Counted from the stretch's first letter, positions 1-6,551 are shown. The stretch: DNA of 6,571 bases from JAIPEK01 sp041685935 (GCA_041685935.1 JAWLES010000136.1:1-6571); one strand, 5' to 3'. The notes: generated by a model from the sequence alone, not told the origin. A program made the numbers and translations.

Positions 1-1
1 T

Positions 2-766
2 TTATCCCCCGACTGCCACGTTGAACCCCTGTTTTTCAAACTTTGCTTTCACCGCAAGCACCTTTTCTTCAGAAGGGGGAGCAACACCTTTCATGGGATT
101 TTCCATACCGAGCTTCTCGTATTTTCCCTCCCCGGTGCCGTGGAAGGGAAGTATATTCACCTTCCGGACGGTATTCAAGTTTACAAGAAAATCGATGATA
201 CCGTCAATGTTTTTCCAGGTATCGGTTATTCCCGGAATCAGGGGAATGCGGATGTTCACGTCAGTATTGTGCTCACACAGCAATTCAAGGCTCTCAAGAA
301 CCGGACCGGCCGGCACACCTGTGTGGGACCTGTGTGCATTGTCATGGATGAGTTTAAGATCGAACAGGAATGTATCGCAAAAGGGAAGAATGGTTTTGAA
401 GTTTTGAAAAGAGGTGTACCCGGAGGTGTCAACGCAGGTGTGGATCTCTCTTTTTTTGAGTTCTTCCAGGGCCCGGGCGAGAAATCCATGCTGCACAAGA
501 GGTTCTCCGCCTGAGAACGTCACGCCCCCGCCGGACTGATCATAAAACCGGGTGTCTTTTTCCGCTTCATCCGCCAGGCAAAAGGGAGTAAAGGTTGACA
601 CGTCCCGGCTCATTCGGCCGGATTCGACAAAAGGAATGCCTTCGGGGTTGTGGCACCAGGAGCACCGCAGGGGGCAGCCCTGCAGAAAAACTGTGGTCCG
701 GATACCCGGGCCGTCATGGATGGAAAACCGCTGGATTCTGAAAACATGTCCGGTGGTCTCAGGCAA
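2..766 (-). CDS. Glycyl-radical enzyme activating protein (radical SAM, PFL-AE-like, no ferredoxin insert)
   Basis: A 254-residue radical SAM protein that should use a [4Fe-4S] cluster and S-adenosylmethionine to abstract hydrogen from a glycine of a partner glycyl-radical enzyme in the cytoplasm. Seen: the family N-terminal block around FSIHDGPGIRTTVFLQGCPL (residues 14-33), the cluster motif C31-x3-C35-x2-C38 followed by HNPEG, the SAM-binding SGGEP at 85-89, a conserved DLK at 136-138 and IPLIPG at 174-179. Length matches pyruvate formate-lyase activase (about 246). Only 46 residues separate C38 from SGGEP, with a single cysteine (C63), so the eight-cysteine ferredoxin-like insert of many activases is absent. 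The start is TTG; an in-frame stop lies six codons upstream and no other start lies between. It overlaps the upstream ATPase gene by 8 nt, implying coupled translation. AAAGGG just upstream is a weak ribosome site, fitting low expression. The partner enzyme is not in the window, so the substrate is unknown. Confidence 0.93.
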   Translation of the reverse strand: MPETTGHVFRIQRFSIHDGPGIRTTVFLQGCPLRCSWCHNPEGIPFVESGRMSRDVSTFTPFCLADEAEKDTRFYDQSGGGVTFSGGEPLVQHGFLARALEELKKREIHTCVDTSGYTSFQNFKTILPFCDTFLFDLKLIHDNAHRSHTGVPAGPVLESLELLCEHNTDVNIRIPLIPGITDTWKNIDGIIDFLVNLNTVRKVNILPFHGTGEGKYEKLGMENPMKGVAPPSEEKVLAVKAKFEKQGFNVAVGG

Positions 767-1799
767 TGGCCCTTTTCTCTTCTACAGCGTGGCAGGCAAC
801 ATGCGTACCGTCTTCCAGATCCGTAAGAATCGGAGTTTCAACACGGCACCTGTCGTTCGCATTTACGCACCTGCCGTGGAACACACATCCGGTGGGCAGG
901 TTCACCGGTGTAGGCACCTCTCCCTTGAGCTTGATATGTTTGGCAGCGGTTTCACCCACCCTCGGAATAGCGCTTAAAAGAGCTTTTGTATAAGGATGCC
1001 TGGGATTTTCAAACAGGGAGTTTGCATCCGCCACCTCGCAGAGGGTGCCGAGGTACATCACCGCCACCCGGGTGCTGATATGCTGGACCACGGACAGGTC
1101 ATGGGTAATAAAAAGGTAGGTGAGGTTATATTCTTCCCGGGCGTCCATCAGTAGATTGAGGATCTGTGCCTGTATGGACACATCCAAGGCCGAGACCGGC
1201 TCGTCCGCCACTATGAATTCGGGATCCAGGATAAGCCCCCTGGCAATGCTGATCCGCTGGCGCTGGCCCCCTGAAAATTCGTGCGGAAATCGCCTGATCC
1301 AGCCGGGGTCAACTCCTACCTGATCCATAACCTTCCGGATTTTATCCATGATCGCAGTGTTGGACATTTTTGGGTTGTGAAACCGCAAAGGTTCCTCAAG
1401 GGTCTGGCGAACGGTTTTCCTGGGGTTCAGGGAGGCATACGGGTCCTGGAAAATCATCTGCATCTTTTTCCGGTACGGCAGCATTTTTCCATGACTCAGG
1501 TTGTCGATCCGGTTGCCGTTGTAAACAATCCGCCCGGAATTAGGCGGATACAATCCCATTACCACCCTTGCCAGAGTGGACTTTCCGCAGCCGCTTTCCC
1601 CTACTACACTGAGGGTTTCGCCTTTGTTTATGCTCAGGGTCACGTTGTTCACGGCTTTCACGGTTTCAGTTTTCAAAGCGGGTTTGCCGCCTTTGAATGT
1701 CAGCCTGTCCAGCAGGCCCCCTGATATATCAAAATGTTTTACAACATCGTCTATTTCTAGTATGGGCTGTTTTGTAGTCATAGTATAGAACCGTTTCAA
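759..1799 (-). CDS. Peptide ABC transporter ATP-binding protein, DppF/OppF type
   Basis: One of two ATPases powering import through the paired permeases, on the cytoplasmic face of the membrane; 346 residues, normal for the family. Seen: Walker A GESGCGKS (67-74), Q-loop Q118 in MIFQDPYASLNP, signature FSGGQRQR (175-182, F in place of the usual L), Walker B FIVADE (195-200), D-loop SALD, switch histidine H233. The C-terminal oligopeptide-transporter domain begins at HPYTKAL (268-274) and carries four cysteines C305, C311, C318, C336. The phrase YASLNPR after the Q-loop is typical of the F subunit rather than D. The start chosen is TTG, one nt after the upstream stop, because AAGGA sits 4 nt before it; an alternative ATG at 1781 would give MTTKQPILEI and is closer to typical family N-termini but has no clear ribosome site. 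The 3' end overlaps the activase start by 8 nt. Confidence 0.95.
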   Translation of the reverse strand: MKRFYTMTTKQPILEIDDVVKHFDISGGLLDRLTFKGGKPALKTETVKAVNNVTLSINKGETLSVVGESGCGKSTLARVVMGLYPPNSGRIVYNGNRIDNLSHGKMLPYRKKMQMIFQDPYASLNPRKTVRQTLEEPLRFHNPKMSNTAIMDKIRKVMDQVGVDPGWIRRFPHEFSGGQRQRISIARGLILDPEFIVADEPVSALDVSIQAQILNLLMDAREEYNLTYLFITHDLSVVQHISTRVAVMYLGTLCEVADANSLFENPRHPYTKALLSAIPRVGETAAKHIKLKGEVPTPVNLPTGCVFHGRCVNANDRCRVETPILTDLEDGTHVACHAVEEKRAIA

Positions 1800-1800
1800 A

Positions 1801-2778
1801 TCATCCTTGTATCATGTGGCATGCTACCGATCTGCCTTCATTCAACTCTCTGAGAGGCGGCTCTTCGGTTTCACATATCTTGTCTTTTATCAGGCACCTG
1901 GGATTAAAAGAACATCCGTCCGGGATAGCGGTAAGGTTCGGCATCATTCCGGGTATCTGTTCAAGCCTCTGCCCCGGCTTTACAACCCCTCCGGGAATCG
2001 ATTTTATCAATCCTTTTGTATACGGATGCAGCGGGTTATTCACCACACTGTCAGTGGACCCGGACTCAATGATTTTGCCGGCATACATAACCGCGATTTT
2101 CTCTGTTACCTGGGAGACGACTCCCAGGTCATGGGTGATAAGGATCAGGCCCATCTCGCCGGACTGGCAGAGTTCCTGGAGAAGATCCATAATCTCCGCC
2201 TGGATTGTTACATCAAGGGCCGTGGTGGGTTCGTCGGCAATAATCACTGCCGGGTCGGTCAAAAGGGAGATGGCTATGATTATTCTCTGCCGCATCCCGC
2301 CTGACAGCTCATGGGGATACTGTTTGAGCCGGGCCTCGGGAGAGGAGATATAAACTTTCCTGAGCTTTTCAAGAGCTATTTTTTCCGCATCTTTTTTGGT
2401 GATGTCCCTGTGGGCTTTCAGGGTTTCCACCATCTGCGTGCCTATGGTGAACACCGGATTCAGCGTCATCATGGGATCCTGAAAAATCATGCTGATCCTG
2501 TCACCCCTCACGCTCCTTATTTTAGTGCTGCTGTATAAGCTGATATCCTCGCCGTTAAAAAGAATTCTGCCTGCGGAAATATATCCGGGCTTGCTGATAA
2601 GCTTTATTATGGCAAAGCCGGTCACGGATTTTCCCGCACCGCTTTCACCTACGATTCCAAGCTTTTCCCCTTTGTCCAGGGTAAAGCTTACCCCGTCAAT
2701 GGCGGTGAGCTCACCGAACCGCAATGCAAATTTCACTTCAAGGTCTTGAACTTCCAAAAGGTGGGACATGGTAACCAT
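1801..2778 (-). CDS. Peptide ABC transporter ATP-binding protein, DppD/OppD type
   Basis: The second nucleotide-binding subunit, 325 residues, expected to pair with the F-type ATPase as a heterodimer under the permeases. Seen: Walker A GESGAGKS (44-51), Q-loop Q100 followed by DPMMTLNPV, which is the D-subunit variant, signature LSGGMRQR (158-165), Walker B VIIADE (178-183), D-loop TALD, switch histidine H216. The oligopeptide C-terminal domain starts at PLHPYTKGL (249-257) and ends with four cysteines C289, C295, C302, C320, spaced like the family's Fe-S-binding tail. The upstream permease stop (2781-2779) directly abuts the ATG at 2778 with no gap. AAGGA lies 3 nt before this ATG, a short spacing; a second in-frame ATG at 2769 (MSHLLEV) would have 12 nt and is possible, changing only three residues. 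Confidence 0.96.
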   Translation of the reverse strand: MVTMSHLLEVQDLEVKFALRFGELTAIDGVSFTLDKGEKLGIVGESGAGKSVTGFAIIKLISKPGYISAGRILFNGEDISLYSSTKIRSVRGDRISMIFQDPMMTLNPVFTIGTQMVETLKAHRDITKKDAEKIALEKLRKVYISSPEARLKQYPHELSGGMRQRIIIAISLLTDPAVIIADEPTTALDVTIQAEIMDLLQELCQSGEMGLILITHDLGVVSQVTEKIAVMYAGKIIESGSTDSVVNNPLHPYTKGLIKSIPGGVVKPGQRLEQIPGMMPNLTAIPDGCSFNPRCLIKDKICETEEPPLRELNEGRSVACHMIQG

Positions 2779-3699
2779 CTATCCTTTATACAGTTTCGGG
2801 TTGAGCACGTCTCTGAGCCAGTCTCCGAGCAGATTTATCACAAGTACGAACAGAACAAGCCAGATCCCCGGAAAAACGGTTATCCACCAGGAGCCGGAGA
2901 AAATATAATCAAACCCCGCCCTGATAAGCGAACCCAGCGACGGCCTTGAAATAGGCATTCCGAGACCCAGAAAGCTTAAGGCTGCTTCACTCATCACCGC
3001 GTTGGCAACCTGGATGGTTGAAATAACCAGAAGGGAAGTAAGGGAGTTCGGCAGCACATGCCTTACCATTATCACAGGCTTGGGCAATCCTATGATTTTG
3101 GCTGCTTCCACATACTCCTTGCCTTTTTCACCAATAACGGATGCGCGCATGGTTCTGGCATACATGGGCCACTCTGCAAACCCGATAATCAGAATCAACA
3201 ATGGAATGGCCAGCTCTTCATATTTTCCGACACCGAAAACCAGCTGGAAAATCGCGGAAATAAGGATGGCAACCATCAGGTAGGGAAAAGAAAACTGGAT
3301 GTCAGCCAGCCGCATCAGTATCGAGTCGACCTTTCCGCCGACATACCCGGCTGTGAGTCCCATGAGGATCCCGATGGTCGCCTGAAGAGCTACCGCGCCG
3401 ATCCCTATGACAATGGAGGTTCTCAGGCCGTATATCATGGTGGAGAGCATGTCCCTTCCCTGGTTGTCCGTACCCAGCAGAAACTCGGGGTCTCCGAACT
3501 CATTCCAAGCAGGCGGGATTTCCGAACTCATGATATTGATATTGTTTGAATCATACGGATTCATCGGCGATATCCACGGCGCTAAAACGGCTATCAGCAA
3601 AAACATTATGATCGCGATAAAGCTTGCCATGGCGACTTTATCCCGTTTAAAGCTGTATAGAAAATAGGACTCTTTGAATTTTCTAAGTGTTGGTTTCAT
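2779..3699 (-). CDS. Peptide ABC transporter permease, DppC/OppC type
   Basis: Inner-membrane permease subunit of 306 residues, partner of the B-type permease encoded just upstream. Seen: an N-terminal OppC-like region with a first membrane helix at about 24-44, the periplasmic segment ending in the family motif LLGTDNQGRDMLS (74-86), further hydrophobic helices at about 93-118, 136-158, 164-180, 220-246 and 272-292, and the cytoplasmic EAA loop around EYVEAAKIIGLPKPVIMVRH (195-214) that docks on the ATPases. The C-terminal block ending in LLGDWLRDVLNPK (290-302) is characteristic of the family. The start ATG overlaps the preceding permease stop as ATGA (4 nt), with AGGA 5 nt before it, so translation is likely coupled and production roughly equal to that of permease 1. 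Confidence 0.95.
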   Translation of the reverse strand: MKPTLRKFKESYFLYSFKRDKVAMASFIAIIMFLLIAVLAPWISPMNPYDSNNINIMSSEIPPAWNEFGDPEFLLGTDNQGRDMLSTMIYGLRTSIVIGIGAVALQATIGILMGLTAGYVGGKVDSILMRLADIQFSFPYLMVAILISAIFQLVFGVGKYEELAIPLLILIIGFAEWPMYARTMRASVIGEKGKEYVEAAKIIGLPKPVIMVRHVLPNSLTSLLVISTIQVANAVMSEAALSFLGLGMPISRPSLGSLIRAGFDYIFSGSWWITVFPGIWLVLFVLVINLLGDWLRDVLNPKLYKG

Positions 3700-4679
3700 T
3701 TTGTTCCTGTTATTCTGACTGTCGGATTAATAAGTCCGTAAACTATATCCACCACTGTATTGACAATAACGAACACAGTTGCCACAACGACCAGATACGC
3801 GTTCAGAAGAGCGATATCCGCCCGCTGTACCGCCTCGAGGAACATGAATCCCATGCCCTGCCACTGAAATACGGTTTCTGTCAGGATGGTAAAAGCGAAC
3901 ATGATCCCGATCTGAAGGCCGAACACGGTGATTACCGGAAGCAGCGTATTCTTGAAGGCATGGACAAGCCAGATGCGCATGGGAGCCAGGCCCTTTGCCC
4001 AGGCATACTTGATATATTCGGTTTCCAGGACTTCCATCATCTCGGAACGGATAATCCGTATAAAAAGGGGCATCATAATCGAGGCGAGGGAAAAACTCGG
4101 CAGGATCAGATGCTTCAGGCCGTCCGCCGTAAAAAGCCCGGACTGCCAGTACCCGTTGTTGAAGAGATCCACGGTTTCCCCGCGGCCGTAGGATGGAAGC
4201 CATCCAAGTATCACGGAAAACAGATAAATAAACATGATCGCGGTCAAAAAGACCGGAATGGATACCCCGAGAGTGGAAAAGCCCATGACAAACTTTGAAA
4301 ACCAGTTTTTCGGCTTCAACGCCGTAAACACCCCCAGCGGCAGTGAAAAGACGATCACGATCAGTCCCGCCCCGATTACAAGCTCCAGTGTTGCAGGGGC
4401 GTGCTTCAATATCACTTCCGTAGTGGGTTTCTGATAAATGAACGAAATCCCGAGATCCCCGTGAACCGCCTTTTTAATGAACCTTGTGTACTGTACCAGG
4501 AACGGATCGTTGAGCCCCAGCTCTTCAGCCAGCGCCTCCCTTTCTTCAGGAGACACCCTTTCTCCGACAAGCGGGCGGATCGGATCACCCACGTTTTTCT
4601 GGACAGCGAACCCGATCAGAGCGATCACCAGCATGACCATCACGGCCTGAAAGGCTCTTCTTACAATAAATGCAAACAT
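3696..4679 (-). CDS. Peptide ABC transporter permease, DppB/OppB type
   Basis: Inner-membrane permease of 327 residues, the first of the heterodimeric channel pair. Seen: the family N-terminus MFAFIVRRAFQ with helix 1 at about 9-26, a long periplasmic stretch carrying the typical LGLNDPFLVQYTRF (54-67) and HGDLGISF (73-80) blocks, helices at about 97-121, 134-160, 187-210, 247-269 and 289-314, and the EAA loop EYIKYAWAKGLAPMRI (221-236) for ATPase contact. These order and length features separate B-type from C-type permeases. The gene follows the binding-protein gene after a 98-bp gap with a strong stem-loop, and no convincing ribosome site precedes its ATG (AAGTTGAATCT), suggesting lower expression than the binding protein. 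Its stop overlaps the start of permease 2 by 4 nt. Confidence 0.95.
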   Translation of the reverse strand: MFAFIVRRAFQAVMVMLVIALIGFAVQKNVGDPIRPLVGERVSPEEREALAEELGLNDPFLVQYTRFIKKAVHGDLGISFIYQKPTTEVILKHAPATLELVIGAGLIVIVFSLPLGVFTALKPKNWFSKFVMGFSTLGVSIPVFLTAIMFIYLFSVILGWLPSYGRGETVDLFNNGYWQSGLFTADGLKHLILPSFSLASIMMPLFIRIIRSEMMEVLETEYIKYAWAKGLAPMRIWLVHAFKNTLLPVITVFGLQIGIMFAFTILTETVFQWQGMGFMFLEAVQRADIALLNAYLVVVATVFVIVNTVVDIVYGLINPTVRITGTK

Positions 4680-4709
4680 AGATTCAACTTATTATGGTTT
4701 TATTCTGTT

Positions 4710-4742
4710 AAGCAGGGGCCCTGTAAAAAAGGGCCCCTGCTT
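4710..4742 (-). promoter_or_regulatory. Intercistronic stem-loop between binding-protein and permease genes
   Basis: Two perfectly complementary 12-nt arms, AAGCAGGGGCCC and GGGCCCCTGCTT, flank a 9-nt loop (TTTTTTACA in the transcript sense). The GC-rich stem starts 35 nt after the binding-protein stop codon and ends 30 nt before the permease start. In the minus-strand transcript the stem is followed by AACAGAATAAAACC, with no U tract, so it is not a standard intrinsic terminator. By analogy with other binding-protein-dependent importers, where a stem-loop after the binding-protein gene protects the upstream mRNA from 3' exonucleases and lowers expression of the membrane genes, the inferred role is differential expression. 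The rest of the gap (4680-4709, 4743-4777) shows no other feature. Confidence 0.75.
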
Positions 4743-4777
4743 GGTCAACACCTTGAATTATGTAAGACGGCAGAATG

Positions 4778-6334
4778 CTACTCTACAACTATGTCCCCGA
4801 AATAGGGGAAGTTAAGAGCATTTACAACCGGATCGACTTTAACGTTGGACTTTGCTCCGTATGAGTGGTTCTGCCAGTGATAGGGAACAAAGGCTGCATC
4901 ATCATACAGAATCTGCTCGACTTCCTGGAGCATTTCCTTACGCTTTTCCCGGTCGGTTTCAGACTGGGCTGCATATACAAGCTGGTCCACTCTCGGATTG
5001 CAGTAATTCCCGCTGTTGTAGACCGCATACCCTTTCTTTTTGTCCGGGCAGACCATCAAAAATTCGGAAAAGTTACCTGAATCTTCCGTGTCCGAATGCC
5101 AGCCTATCATCATCATGTCACCGGCCCTGTCATCGAAATCTTCCCAGTACTGGGCCTTGGGCATGGTTTTCAGCTTCACGTCTATGTTGATTTTTTTCAA
5201 CATCTGTGCGGTTGCCTCGGCGATTTTATAATCATTCACATACCGGTTATTCGGAGCCATCATGGTAATTTCAAAGCCGTCTTCGTACCCGGCCTTTTTC
5301 ATGAGTTTTTTGGCTTTTTTCAGATCATATCTCGGGGTAAGGCTCTCCTTGTGCCCGACGTATCCTTCCGGGCTCTGCTGGGCTGCAACCGTTGCCGTAC
5401 CCTTCATGATCTTTTCTGCGATGCCTTCATTGTTCACTGCGTGAACGATTGCCTGCCTTACATTGACATCCTTGAACGCCTCAACATTTTCCTGGTTCAT
5501 CTGGAAAGTGATGATCCTGCCGCCGGAAACAGTTGTCAGGTCCACGTCCGAATCACGTTTAACCCGCTTGAAGTCGGTGGGCGGAACCGGGGAAATGAAA
5601 TCCACGTCACCGGAAAGCAGCGCCGCGACCCGTGTGGCATTTTCCTTGATGGGCTTGAGGATGAGCTTGTCCACGTTGCCAGGGGAATCTTTGTCCCAGT
5701 AGTCTTCAAAACGGCTCATCTCGAGAACGACACCCTGCTGCCAATCGTCCACGACAAACGGACCGGTTCCGGATTCATGGCTGTTGGCGAACGTGTCTTC
5801 GAATTTGATGCACGCATCCTTGGGATCGCCGTCTTCATCCGTGCCGGTATAGAATTCGCTGTCCATGGCGAACATGTAGGTGGCCATGTTCAGAAGAAGG
5901 GGATACGGTTTCTTGGTGACCACATCCACGGTATAATCATCCACCACCTTTACCGCTTCAAACGGCTCGAAAAGCCCCTTGAAGTCCTTGCTCTTAATGA
6001 TTCTCTCAAAGGACCATTTAACATCCTCTGCCGTAAATTCGTTGCCTGAATGGAACTTCACCCCTTCTCTCAGATGAAACCTGACCGTAAGCTCATCCAG
6101 CCTTTCCCAGTCTTTGGCAAGCCTGGGCACGATCTCATGGTCCTTGTTCCAGCGCACCAGGGGATCGAACACCCAGTGAGAGAGCTGGAGCATGCCGCCG
6201 GAGAGCTGAACCTGGGGGTCAAGCGACACCGGGTCCGCATCCAGACCCACCCTCAGCGTTTTGGCCGAAGCTGTGGTAAAGGATAGGGATAGTGCAATAA
6301 AAAGACCCAAAAACAAAAACAATAACCTTTTCAT
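4778..6334 (-). CDS. Periplasmic peptide-type substrate-binding protein (SBP_bac_5 family, DppA/OppA/NikA-like)
   Basis: Extracytoplasmic receptor of the importer, 518 residues, usual for the family. Seen: a Sec signal peptide (basic KR at 2-3, hydrophobic core 4-19, A-S-A at 22-24 before K25) and no lipobox cysteine, so it is soluble in a periplasm. Family signatures include LDPQ (38-41), the block GVKFHSGNEFTAEDVKWSFE (91-110), SGTGPF (188-193) and DVNVRQAIVHAVN (289-301). GWHSD (411-415) matches the GWTGD stretch of E. coli DppA, whose aspartate binds the ligand alpha-amino group; C429 and C445 flank the following loop and could form a disulfide. The ligand is inferred to be a peptide or related amine, not proven. 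The ATG at 6334 is preferred because GGAGG ends 5 nt upstream; the adjacent ATG at 6337 has only 2 nt. It is the first gene of the operon. Confidence 0.95.
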   Translation of the reverse strand: MKRLLFLFLGLFIALSLSFTTASAKTLRVGLDADPVSLDPQVQLSGGMLQLSHWVFDPLVRWNKDHEIVPRLAKDWERLDELTVRFHLREGVKFHSGNEFTAEDVKWSFERIIKSKDFKGLFEPFEAVKVVDDYTVDVVTKKPYPLLLNMATYMFAMDSEFYTGTDEDGDPKDACIKFEDTFANSHESGTGPFVVDDWQQGVVLEMSRFEDYWDKDSPGNVDKLILKPIKENATRVAALLSGDVDFISPVPPTDFKRVKRDSDVDLTTVSGGRIITFQMNQENVEAFKDVNVRQAIVHAVNNEGIAEKIMKGTATVAAQQSPEGYVGHKESLTPRYDLKKAKKLMKKAGYEDGFEITMMAPNNRYVNDYKIAEATAQMLKKINIDVKLKTMPKAQYWEDFDDRAGDMMMIGWHSDTEDSGNFSEFLMVCPDKKKGYAVYNSGNYCNPRVDQLVYAAQSETDREKRKEMLQEVEQILYDDAAFVPYHWQNHSYGAKSNVKVDPVVNALNFPYFGDIVVE

Positions 6335-6381
6335 CATGTCCTCCAATTTGTTATGTTCTCACCATGGAAAAGCCGTTTCAC
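6334..6381 (-). other. Possible 15-codon leader ORF overlapping the binding-protein start
   Basis: GTG at 6381 is preceded by AAGGAG (6394-6389) at an ideal 7-nt spacing and opens a short frame encoding MKRLFHGENITNWRT. Its TGA stop (6336-6334) overlaps the ATG at 6337 as ATGA, and its last codons (TGG AGG ACA) run through the binding-protein ribosome site. This arrangement would couple leader translation to initiation of the binding protein. The peptide has no run of one amino acid typical of an attenuator. It may be a chance frame: the evidence is only the ribosome site, the spacing and the overlap. Confidence 0.3.
6339..6344 (-). promoter_or_regulatory. Ribosome binding site of the binding-protein gene
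   Basis: GGAGGA on the minus strand, the strongest Shine-Dalgarno sequence in the operon. It decides the start: the upstream in-frame TTG at 6346 overlaps this site and cannot be the initiator, while the ATG at 6334 is 5 nt from GGAGG. It contrasts with the weak sites before permease 1 and the activase, which fits the excess of binding protein over membrane subunits usual for such importers. Confidence 0.85.
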
Positions 6382-6403
6382 AGGACTTCTCCTTCATACA
6401 CCG

Positions 6404-6425
6404 TTACAATTTAATCAGATTGTAA
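6404..6425. promoter_or_regulatory. Inverted repeat over the candidate -10, probable operator
   Basis: TTACAAT and ATTGTAA, perfect 7-nt arms separated by 8 nt, cover the candidate -10 hexamer and the predicted transcription start. A dimeric repressor bound here would block the promoter. The regulator family cannot be named from the motif. As an RNA hairpin the arms would be A/U-rich and weak, so a DNA site is more likely. Confidence 0.4.
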
Positions 6426-6447
6426 ACGTAACAGAGTCAATACGCAA
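6419..6447 (-). promoter_or_regulatory. Candidate sigma70-type promoter of the operon
   Basis: Minus-strand TTGCGT (6447-6442), a 17-nt spacer and TACAAT (6424-6419), a 5 of 6 match to the -10 consensus with a weak -35. The start point would be near 6412, giving a leader of about 78 nt. A better -35 hexamer, TTGACT (6440-6435), lies inside the spacer, but its 17-nt partner TGATTA is poor, so the two possibilities compete. Confidence 0.35.
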
Positions 6448-6533
6448 GCGCAAGACTTTTTTTAAAGACCCAAGCGGCAAAAATTCCCCTTTTTTTGCAA
6501 AATAAGTATTGACTATTTGTTAATAAGATGCAA

Positions 6534-6551
6534 TGAATGAATATTCATTTT
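6534..6551. promoter_or_regulatory. TetR-family-type operator palindrome (FadR-box-like)
   Basis: A perfect 14-bp palindrome AATGAATATTCATT (6536-6549). The 18-mer starting at 6534 matches the Bacillus FadR box TGAATGAMTANTCATTCA, quoted from memory, at all but its last two positions. TetR-family regulators often bind such ATGAAT/ATTCAT sites. It lies about 90 bp upstream of the candidate operon promoter, so it may instead control a gene to the right of the window. A plus-strand TTGACT (6509-6514) upstream of it is a possible -35, but no good -10 follows at proper spacing. Confidence 0.45.

Noticed and set aside
3687..4298. A 203-codon plus-strand open frame opposite permease 1.
   Set aside because: Its charged, histidine-rich translation is the usual mirror of a hydrophobic membrane protein gene, and no ribosome site or family motif supports it.
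4710..4742. Stem-loop as an intrinsic terminator ending a one-gene transcript.
   Set aside because: No U-rich tract follows the stem on either strand, and the downstream genes have no visible promoter of their own in the gap.
5096..6049. A 317-codon plus-strand open frame antisense to the binding-protein gene.
   Set aside because: It lies entirely opposite a gene with clear family motifs, shows no recognisable domain, and is low-complexity in a way typical of a complement-strand reading of a well-used coding frame.
6335..6346. TTG at 6346 or ATG at 6337 as the binding-protein start.
   Set aside because: The TTG overlaps the GGAGGA ribosome site, and the ATG at 6337 is only 2 nt from GGAGG; 6334 has proper spacing. 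The 6337 ATG stays possible if coupled to the leader ORF.
6359..6397. A second leader frame starting with ATG at 6397, 12 codons.
   Set aside because: It has no ribosome site upstream and no overlap with the binding-protein start, unlike the GTG frame.
6493..6502. Palindrome TTTTGCAAAA within an A/T-rich stretch.
   Set aside because: Ten bases of low-complexity A/T sequence around GC are readily produced by chance and match no positioned site.
6505..6533. A second minus-strand promoter, TTGCAT with 17 nt to AATACT.
   Set aside because: Both hexamers are poor (3 of 6 and 4 of 6), no better than background in this A/T-rich region.
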